Shown in pieces: positions 56,761-64,000 of a stretch of DNA of 64,000 bases. Position 1 is the first letter of the stretch. The number at the start of each line of letters is the position of its first letter. Location: the NCBI GenBank assembly GCA_946811695.1, contig OX328130.1, positions 76,673,599 through 76,737,598 on the forward strand. Reading direction: 5' to 3'. The position numbers and the translations under genes were made by a program. This DNA comes from Gonocerus acuteangulatus. Its lineage: Eukaryota; Arthropoda; Insecta; Hemiptera; Coreidae. The notes beneath the pieces are model-generated. The model was given only the letters and a program-made list of their open reading frames with translations, made no database searches and was not told the DNA's origin.

Positions 56761-57161
56761 ATGTCTCACTCCGGTGGAAACGTACTTATTTCAGAACAGT
56801 TATCTGACATAGAAGAATTTGTTGAGGAAACTGTCGAGAGTTGTGCATCCCCCGAACAATGTGGCCTTCAGGACTCAATCGTCAATGCGGAAGGAAACGA
56901 AGACTTCCTCCCGCCGCAGAAGAGACGACGAGTTTCGAGGACTTCCTCGCAGGTTTCCTTCAAGAAGGTATGTACCAGTTTCTAGATATATATTTCGTTT
57001 ACATATCATATGTATTGTATCTAATAACTTGTACATTATAGACCAAGACGGAGCGGAGGCCTTTACAAACCCTTTTTGGGTTTATGAAGCTGGTACTGAT
57101 GGTGGCAAAGGATCCGATGGTTGCGGCTATGACGTTCCTGACCGAGGTGCTGGCGCGCTAA
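56761..57161 (+). CDS. Small two-exon gene, 108-residue protein of unknown function
   Basis: Exon 1 (56761-56967) is exactly 69 codons and ends at AAG|gtatgt. A 74-nt AT-rich intron (56968-57041) ends cattatag. Exon 2 (57042-57161) continues in phase 0 for 39 codons to TAA. The protein starts MSHSGGNVLISEQLSDIEEF, is acidic at first, has a basic nuclear-localisation-like cluster (QKRRRVSR, residues 53-60) and ends in a hydrophobic amphipathic segment (LFGFMKLVLMVAKDPMVAAM, residues 80-99). I recognise no family. Well-formed splice sites and the promoter support a real gene. A long A run directly after the stop and the lack of a polyadenylation signal are odd and hint at a mobile or inserted origin. 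Without splicing the frame stops after 76 codons. Confidence 0.5.
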
Positions 57162-57171
57162 AAAAAAAAAG

Positions 57172-57214
<43 letters not shown>
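57161..57214. repeat. Poly(A) tract
   Basis: About 54 bases of almost pure A (one G) following the stop codon of the two-exon gene and abutting a family F fragment. Confidence 0.97.
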
Positions 57215-57217
<3 letters not shown>

Positions 57218-57300
57218 TACCTTTCATAAGCAAACTGTTTTTGGGAGGAGCCTGGAAGTTGGGCTCTTTTTTTTCAAAGTTAGTTTTTTGAGGGATAAAC
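57215..57300 (-). repeat. Dispersed repeat family F, short copy
   Basis: Reverse complement of about 46620-46695 (gcaaactgtttttgggagga, cctggaagttgggctctttt). It is truncated at the A tract. Confidence 0.75.
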
Positions 57301-59013
57301 ATTTTCAATATCTCCTTTCTCTGACCTATCAAAGTCTTCCATTGTCCTGAACGAGACACAATCAGTTTTTATAGAGTTTCACTATTTTTCCCCAGAATTT
57401 TGGGCATGCGTGATTCAACTCTACCATCGAAATAGTCTATAGTTCTACAAAACTGAAGAGGTGTAGTTCTCTGGTTGGAAGTTGTTTAAGGACTCCTGAC
57501 CGTATCCATTACACGGGAAGGAAATGCAAAACATCATAATGGGAATTTGTGAGAAAATGCTGACACCGGAATGAGAAAGATAAAAAATGATGGAAAATAG
57601 AAGAGAAAACCCATTTATCAATGGCTGATAGTTCCTAATAGAGGTCTTATCTATTTGGGCCTCCGTCCGAATTAGCTTAACAAATAGTCTGTCCATTAGT
57701 AGGAGTTAGGGGGAAGGGGGGTTTTGTAGATAAGCCCCTGTATTTGCATGGTAATTATCAGGGGCTCCCCCCTTCACTTACAACATCCATCAACATCGCA
57801 TCAACGCAGTCACTCACTGCTTAAGCCGTAGCAGCAGGTCCGCCACACCGCGCGGCTCTAGCAGTCAGTCACTCCTCAGGTCAAACCCCTCCTCCTGTTC
57901 TTGCAGCGCTTAAATAATTCAGAGATAAACTAATACAAACGATTAAGGAGACCGGCGCTATCTGGTGAGGGAATCTGTAAATGTTTTTGCTATCGCTGGA
58001 GCGCCATCCGCATTCGTTTTACTCCAGACGTCAAGGGTCTGACGTCCTATTTCCAACAAATTGTTAAATGATATTGCTATTAGAGAACCCCCTCCAGGTG
58101 CAGCTTGCCTTACGATGACCGAAAAAGCTACAAAGTGTACAAAATAATATTTCCATATTTTTATGATATTATTTATTTATTCACGGAGCTTCACAACGGC
58201 AAGGTAATTTGATCACATAAAAATTCAATTTCTGAAGAAAAAAAAATTAATAAATACATAAAAGAAATTAAAAAAAATATACACAAAATAAAAAATTAAA
58301 ATTAAAAAAAAAAAAAATAATATTAATATAAAATAAAATAAATAATTAAATCAAACCAAATAATTGATTTGCGATAAATGATAAATTGCGATAGTAATAA
58401 ATAATAATTTTTTTTGTATTGCAAGAAGAAAATCATTATTGTGTGTAAATTGTAGGATATTTAATATAAATGAAATCATAAAAGATGATATTAACTATAA
58501 TACAAATCAAGTACTTTAATATAAGATGATATTAACTAATAATACAAATCAACTTGAGTAATGACCCTTAAGAATTCTCATACAACTTTATTACATGATA
58601 TCAAAGTTTCGGACTACTTGTCCATCTTCAGGAATGCTAAAATATTATAATATAATATTAGTTACTACAGCAATACATTTTAAACAATATTTCATATATT
58701 ACACTTAACCAAACTATTATATTCATATTTAAACAATTAATACATTAGAATATATTATATAATTTCGTAATTTCCATCTCAACATGGTCGTGTGTCAATA
58801 AACACTGTTTTTAATACGACTTAATAAAATAAAATGATTCTTAAAAGGAATGAAGTCAATATGATAATAAAAATATGGTAAATGATAATAAAACTAGAAA
58901 ATTAACAGAATCCATTTATATAACAAAAAATATCTGTTAAGGGCTACGATCGAAATCAAAGGAATTTTCTTGAATTTATAAATAACAAATAATTAAATAT
59001 TTATCAATTCTTT
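57301..59013. other. Mostly single-copy, AT-rich interval
   Basis: No gene is supported. 57770-58080 is relatively G/C-rich. The minus strand at 58631-58606 reads CUGAAGA, U, GGAC-AAGUA-GUCC, GAAAC, a Penelope or hammerhead-like core without a clear stem III. The rest is AT-rich. Confidence 0.5.
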
Positions 59014-59268
59014 ATATCGTCGATACAAATGCTAAGTATCGAATGTGAAAAGTTGTTGGTACCTTATAGATGACTTTATATATATTTTATCCTATGATAT
59101 ATTTTAATTATACATAATGTTAATTCGTTAGTTTGATTATCTGTAATTGATAATTATTTTTCTTTAATTTTCGAGAGTTTGCCATAATGTACATTAGACC
59201 AAAAGCAACCAAAAAAATTGAAAATGCATTTTTTCACATTCGATACTTTGCATTTGTATCGACGATAT
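59014..59268. mobile_element. MITE family G, copy 1 (255 bp, 38-bp TIRs)
   Basis: The left end atatcgtcgatacaaatgct continues to 59051. The right end, 59231-59268, is its complement with one mismatch (ttcacattcgatactttgca ... gtatcgacgatat). Non-coding. The second copy is at 62451. Confidence 0.85.
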
Positions 59269-60128
59269 CAAATGCTTTATAAGGGATGTTAAAGTATCCA
59301 AAAAAAAAAAAAGTTTCAATTCTTCGATAAAAAAAATAATGGCGGCGCTGTGTCTGACAAACAGAAACCCTCTTTTTTCACGGGCGATAGTCTGCAGCCG
59401 GCAAATTTAAATCTAGAACGAAAAACTAGAATTATTTTGAATGAAGAACGTTTTGATCTAGGGAAGAACGTAATATATTTATATTAATTTTAAAGAATCC
59501 ATTATTTTTATTATTTTAGTATATATATAAATTATTACTTGTGTCATTTAAGGTATTTCGTAAGTACGAGTGATGGAGGTAAGAAGGCCTCAAATCGGAA
59601 AGTGCAAAAATGTACTAAATGAACATATTTTTTATTTTTAATGCACATATGTACTGCTCCTTTTTTTATTGATTTTGACAACATTTTATCGAAGTGAGCT
59701 TAAAATCAAGGTCATTTCGGAGAAAAAAATGTTTATTTTTGCACAAAATGAATCAGCTGTCAAAAGTCTTTCTATGCAAAATGGGGTGAGACGGACCTCG
59801 GTTTCGAATTCAGCGACCCTCAAAACCATGGAAGCTCTAGTTATTTCTTCTTTAACGACTTCATAAGGAATTTGACCTTCAAATACTCTTAAACCTGACG
59901 TGCTGGGGTGAAAAGAAGTCCGGATTTGGATTCAGCGTGTCGAAATAAACAAGAATGTATGTATGCTGTCTTTGGAAAATACCACCTTTTTTTGTGTGTG
60001 TGCCTGTGTAATTAAAGGAACATTAATGATTTCACATACCTAATGGTATTACAGTAAAAATAAATCGTAATAATATGTACTTAATTTAATTGAAAAATAA
60101 AACATAACCATAGATAACATAATAAATA
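59269..60128. other. Interval with an inverted family B copy
   Basis: About 59760-59960 is the reverse complement of 2690-2900 (family B). A 65-codon ORF over it is not credible. The remaining DNA has no supported feature. Confidence 0.6.
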
Positions 60129-60141
60129 AAATAACGGTTAT

Positions 60142-60327
60142 AGGGGTCTCCCGTGGTCTAGTGGCTAGCACGCTAGATTCATAAGCGGGAGATGGTGGGT
60201 TCGATCCCCGCCGGCGCCAGAAATTTTCTCATCTCAGGTCTCGCTAAGAAAATTCCTGGCTGCACCCTGGAAGTTGGCGCTAATAGCCAAGATTTGTTGA
60301 TGCGCCGTAAAATAAAAAATAAAAAAA
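60142..60327 (+). mobile_element. Complete tRNA-derived SINE with TSD
   Basis: Flanked by aaataacggttat at 60129-60141 and 60328-60340. The head has a perfect A box (TGGTCTAGTGG) and B box (GGTTCGATCCC). The anticodon loop region reads attcataa, but the anticodon stem is mismatched, so it is not a tRNA gene. The body is about 60 bp. The tail ggcgctaatagccaagattt gttgatgcgccgt closes with a GGCGC/GCGCC stem and is followed by an A-rich tract. At about 186 bp it looks full length and is the reference for the tail-only copies at 6033 and 16414. Confidence 0.9.
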
Positions 60328-60340
60328 AAATAACGGTTAT

Positions 60341-61124
60341 GAAGATATTTTGCATCCGTACAAGTTACAAAGCAAAGCAGGATAAGCCGTAACACTGCGA
60401 CCTTGTAAGGCGAGGAGGCTACGCTCTCTGCACGTAGAAGGGGAAAAACGAAGAAGAAGCTCCATTCAGAATTAAAAATCAAATCACCATCCAATAAAAA
60501 AGAGAAAGAAAATGAAATAAACCGTTCTAAGAGAGAGAGAGAGAGAGAGAGAGTTGATCTGTAGCGAGTTCGCGTGAGCCAAGCCATCCCTCTTCCACCG
60601 TCACAATGTTGCTACACCTCCAAACATATCAGAGGAATTAGCATGACATCTCGATCCATTATGCTCCCGACACTTACACACACAAGCACACGCACGATCA
60701 CGGGGCGAGATTATTCCTTTTCAAAGTTTATTATTAATTTTAACATTTATCTTATAATCAATTTTATATTTATTTTTAAAAAAAAACGTCCGACTCGCAG
60801 GAAGTGCGTCATCTTAGCGCGTTTTCATTCATATTCCTAGTGTTATTAGTAGGGAACGGATGTTCATGTATTTACATATTTTCTGATTCTTAAATAGTAA
60901 TTTTTGATAAAATTCTGCAAGTTTTAAGGTGATTTTAAAGCATTTAAACAGTTTCTTATTTTGCATATTTTTAAATATTTTGCCCAAACTCAATATTTAT
61001 AAATACATATTCTTCTTATATATTCTTATTATTTTGTAATTGAAGAAATAAAGGAGAAACCAAGAATGAAATAATTCTTTACTCATTGATTCCAGGTGAC
61101 AGTGTCTTTTCTGGTTGCAAGAAG
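60341..61124. other. Interval with microsatellite and family D copy
   Basis: A (GA)n tract lies at about 60532-60553. Family D (cgtccgactcgcaggaagtg) lies at 60787-60850. No gene is supported; a 117-codon minus-strand ORF crosses the SINE and the GA tract. Confidence 0.55.
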
Positions 61125-61622
61125 CAATGATTGCTGTATATATACTATATCAAGACTAGATACAAAAACAATGATTGCTGTATATATACTATATCAAGAC
61201 TAGATACAAAAACAATGATTGCTGTATATATACTATATCAAGACTAGATACAAAAACAATGATTGCTGTATATATACTATATCAAGACTAGATACAAAAG
61301 CAATGATTGCTGTATATATACTATATCAAGACTAGATACAAAAACAATGATTGCTGTATATATACTATATCAAGACTAGATACAAAAACAATGATTGCTG
61401 TATATGTACTATATCAAGACTAGATACAAAAACAATGATTGCTGTATATATACTATATCAAGACTAGATACAAAAACAATGATTGCTGTATATATACTAT
61501 ATCAAGACTAGATACAAAAACAATGATTGCTGTATATATACTATATCAAGACTAGATACAAAAGCAATGATTGCTGTATATATACTATATCAAGACTTGA
61601 TACAAAAGCAATGATTGCTGTT
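61125..61622. repeat. 44-bp minisatellite, about 11 units
   Basis: Unit caatgattgctgtatatata ctatatcaagactagataca aaaa, repeated every 44 bp with very few changes (one tatgtac, one acttgat). Confidence 0.95.
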
Positions 61623-61814
61623 AACGGATATCATTGTAATCATACAGAGAGAAAATCCAGGTTTTAGAAAGAGGTACTGGGAATAAATTATAAAGGAAGT
61701 TAAGAGACTGTCCCAGGAAAACCCCTGGATGGAATGATATCCAGACTATTGGAGACATCGACAGTGATAAAACAGCAAGTAGATGTTGTTGCCCCGGACC
61801 AATGTCAAGAAACA

Positions 61815-61850
61815 GATAACCTATAGATAACCCGTTATCTATAGGTTATC
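61815..61850. repeat. Perfect palindrome, 17-bp arms and 2-nt spacer
   Basis: gataacctatagataac (61815-61831), cc, gttatctataggttatc (61834-61850). It lies in otherwise unannotated DNA about 190 bp right of the 44-bp array. Confidence 0.9.
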
Positions 61851-62004
61851 AGTAACAGCAGTTACTCCTTACCTATACCGGTTAAAATTCTTTGCCATAA
61901 CAAATTTACCTTAAAATTTAAAACATTTGGAAATACTAATTATATTTGCGAGCATTACAAAGAAGTGTTCTGACTGGGGATGCTGATGGGTGAGGAGGCT
62001 GTGC

Positions 62005-62246
62005 AAGGGTTCGGGATATTATTACCTCGGATGGACCATCACCAGGTATAGGGTAAACTCTTTGAGGGACACACGTCACAGATTATTTCTAGTACTTCAA
62101 GGTCTGCCATCATAGTCGAAATGAAACGCAAATAAAAATAATATTATGAAATAGATACAGTACGGTAACAGCTGACCTGTTATCCTAGCAACGCATGCTG
62201 ACTAGGCGTCCATGCTCTAACCAACTAAAAATACTTCAAAATTTGA

Positions 62247-62306
<60 letters not shown>

Positions 62307-62350
62307 TCTCAGGTCAGTGAGTGAGTGGTATTTGACAAATATATTGTAGA
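62005..62350 (+). repeat. Dispersed repeat family C, end fragment
   Basis: Matches 30170-30555: gttcgggatattattacctc, ggtctgccatcatag, ggtaacagctg, gtgagtggtatttgacaaat. A run of about 55 A (62250-62304) replaces part of the middle. Confidence 0.85.
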
Positions 62351-62450
62351 TTTTATTTATAAAATGTAGTTCTTTCTCAATGTCAATGGTCGACTATATC
62401 TTCACTAAATCATAGCAATTTCTAAAAATAATAAATACATTGTAATTTAT

Positions 62451-62708
62451 ATATCGTCGATACAAATGTAAAGTAACGAATATGAAAAAATGCATCTTTC
62501 ATTGTCCATCTTTACTAATTTCTGCTGGACTTATGTACGGCAAATTCTTCAATCTGACTTCACTCTATTAAAGGGAAAGTATTCCACTATCAAAAGGTCA
62601 AATCTGCCGAATATTTGACTGTCCAAAAAAAAGTTATGAATAAATGCTTTTCCACTCTGAAAAGTGGTGATTTTCATATTCGTTAGTTTGCATTTGTAGC
62701 GACGATAT
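62451..62708. mobile_element. MITE family G, copy 2 (258 bp)
   Basis: Ends atatcgtcgatacaaatgta and tagcgacgatat match the copy at 59014. The interior appears related in opposite orientation (gcatctttcattg...tgtacggcaaa against the reverse of the first copy). Non-coding. Confidence 0.8.
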
Positions 62709-63756
62709 GTGTTTGTATATCTTGGGTAAGAAATGTAATTTTGTGGATAATGAAATATTCAAAGGCCTTAAGGATTTTTTTTTTTTTTTTTCATTTGACG
62801 ACGGAAATGTTATTTTTTCTCGAAATGCTGATAAAATAGCTTGTCACTTTACGAAATCCGTCTGTCATATTCGGGAATCCAGACGTTTCGCATCTAAAAG
62901 AATAAACCCGGCTATTCAGACGGTATAAATGGAACGTCTCGCTTTGACAATAGTGCGGTCTGGACGTGAAAATGTGGTTATAATGGGAGGTGTTTCGTGA
63001 CGGCATAGGATGGAGTCAACGCCCTCCGCGTGTGATGTATGGCGGACATTGGGAGTATGGTTGTATGGTCGTATCAAGAAGAAAAGTCTCATAGATTCAA
63101 TAGTATGAAGAAATCTTGGGCGTGGAAGAACGGCGAAGAAATGGTCGGATCGGATACGGCTGGTTATCCTTTTAGTCACACTCCCCGAAGGGGCCGCTTT
63201 TTATTTTCATAATTTTTTTTTTTTTTTTTTTGTATTCTCCACCCTTCGGCTAACAATAACACTTTTCAATGAGGCCGCATTGTAAAGTAATTCCTCGCCG
63301 AAGAAACTGCTAATGTATTTACCCGTTAATAAAACGGGAAAATGCTTTAGGTGTCGAAATAGACCCCGAAGCACGTGATGATAATAAAGGACTCCCCCCG
63401 ATCTGGGAATAATGGCGCAAAGAAACAGCTGACAGGTAGTATGCAAACAGCTGATATCCATTCAGCCATCTTACAGACAGACAATATACCAAAAGGATTC
63501 CTTCTTAAACAGGGCTGTTCGCCTTATTGTCAGATGGAGGTGTTTCATAACCTTACATTATCATAGCATTATATAGAGTTGAAGAACATCTCTTCAAAAG
63601 CACTCTAGAAACGTTGCTGCATTTGCTATTAGAACTTTCAAATGAAATATAGCTATTGAGGTTGCACCTGTAAGCGATTTTTGAAGAATTTCTTCAAATT
63701 TTCATCGACCCTACCTAGAAGATACCAAAAATGGTCCCCGTTAAACTTAAACGAGA
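62709..63756. other. Single-copy interval, no supported gene
   Basis: Base composition is more balanced at 62800-63480. Several ORFs of 60-90 codons overlap on both strands without motifs. Possibly host intergenic or regulatory DNA. Confidence 0.5.
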
Positions 63757-63796
63757 GCCCTGAGGATCAGATACTACAGAGGTATCTGATTCATCA
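63757..63796 (-). mobile_element. SINE body fragment
   Basis: gccctgaggatcagatacta cagaggtatctgattcatca is the diverged reverse complement of 26981-27020 in the SINE at 26723-27132. It directly borders the 69-bp array. Confidence 0.6.
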
Positions 63797-64000
63797 GGAC
63801 ACTTTTTTGTGACACATACAGTCTTCTTTTTCGTACATGGCCTCTGCGCATGGGCGAACACCAGCGGACACTTTTTTGTGACACATACAGTCTTCTTTTT
63901 CATACATGGCCTCTGCGCATGGGCGAACACCAGCGGACACTTTTTTGTGACACATACAGTCTTCTATTTCGTACATGGCCACTGTGCATGGGCGAACGCC
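63797..64000. repeat. 69-bp minisatellite, about 3 units, cut by window end
   Basis: Unit ggacacttttttgtgacaca tacagtcttctttttcgtac atggcctctgcgcatgggcg aacaccagc, starts at 63797, 63866 and 63935. Because 69 is divisible by 3, minus-strand frames stay open with a 23-residue period containing EDCMCHKKVSAGVRPCAEA. Whether this is coding or accidental cannot be decided, because the array runs off the window. Confidence 0.85.

Noticed and set aside
56481..57161. Endogenous parvovirus (palindrome plus promoter plus spliced small ORF)
   Set aside because: The layout is suggestive, but no replicase or capsid motif is visible and the palindrome is short. Kept only as an alternative origin.
60142..60220. 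tRNA gene candidates (also 6986, 17365, 26723)
   Set aside because: A and B boxes are good, but anticodon and acceptor stems are mismatched and the segments are heads of SINEs with bodies, tails and TSDs.
60234..60587. 117-codon minus-strand ORF
   Set aside because: Crosses the SINE, its A-rich tail and a GA microsatellite. Ser-Leu runs come from the microsatellite.

Overview
This is animal nuclear DNA, very probably from an arthropod and most likely an insect. It is AT-rich and has almost no host coding sequence. It is filled with eukaryotic mobile elements: jockey-like and RTE-like non-LTR retrotransposons, a Ty3/gypsy relic, a mariner relic, tRNA- and 5S-derived SINEs, MITEs, and fold-back elements with Penelope-like or hammerhead-like motifs. 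It also holds at least twelve families of tandem repeat. I cannot name the species from sequence alone. No prokaryotic genes, CRISPR arrays or functional tRNA/rRNA genes were found.

Layout. Positions 1-8867 and 10392-about 19230 are near-identical direct copies of one segment, separated by a 200-N gap (8868-9067) and about 1.3 kb of single-copy DNA. The segment carries, in order: a dispersed repeat with a TA microsatellite, a 139-bp minisatellite, a mariner relic, a jockey LINE 3' end whose C-terminal codons are expanded into a 51-bp minisatellite, a tail-only SINE insertion, a tRNA-derived SINE, two more LINE 3' fragments, and a 37-bp satellite. Positions 19.2-22.6 kb hold the 37-bp satellite and a 62-bp array that grew from the end of an inverted-repeat element. 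Positions 23.7-27.1 kb hold a nested fold-back, a Ty3/gypsy pol relic, a second fold-back in a dispersed repeat, and a 410-bp SINE with a clean target-site duplication (TSD). Positions 28-35 kb hold a 5'-truncated LINE with a perfect TSD, a 1.2-kb dispersed repeat, a MITE, and 58- and 70-bp arrays. Positions 35.4-38.5 kb hold a jockey LINE with two arrays inside its reverse-transcriptase ORF. Positions 38.5-46.7 kb hold repeat fragments, a 5S-derived SINE, and a sister copy of the same LINE without the expansion. Positions 46.7-55.4 kb hold an RTE LINE inserted into a 68-bp satellite, with another array inside its endonuclease. Positions 56.4-57.2 kb contain the only plausible cellular-type gene, a small two-exon ORF with a TATA/Inr promoter. 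Positions 57-64 kb hold MITEs, a complete tRNA-SINE, and 44- and 69-bp arrays.

Main themes. (1) Minisatellites repeatedly arise from pieces of mobile elements. At least four arrays are amplified LINE codons, and for one of them the unexpanded sequence is also in the window. (2) SINEs with different heads (tRNA and 5S rRNA) share one 3' tail bounded by GGCGC/GCGCC. Tail-only insertions with TSDs suggest that this tail alone suffices for reverse transcription. (3) Several fold-back elements carry CUGANGA-stem-GAA cores followed by short palindromes, resembling minimal hammerhead ribozymes. All these calls come from reading the sequence. No database search was possible.
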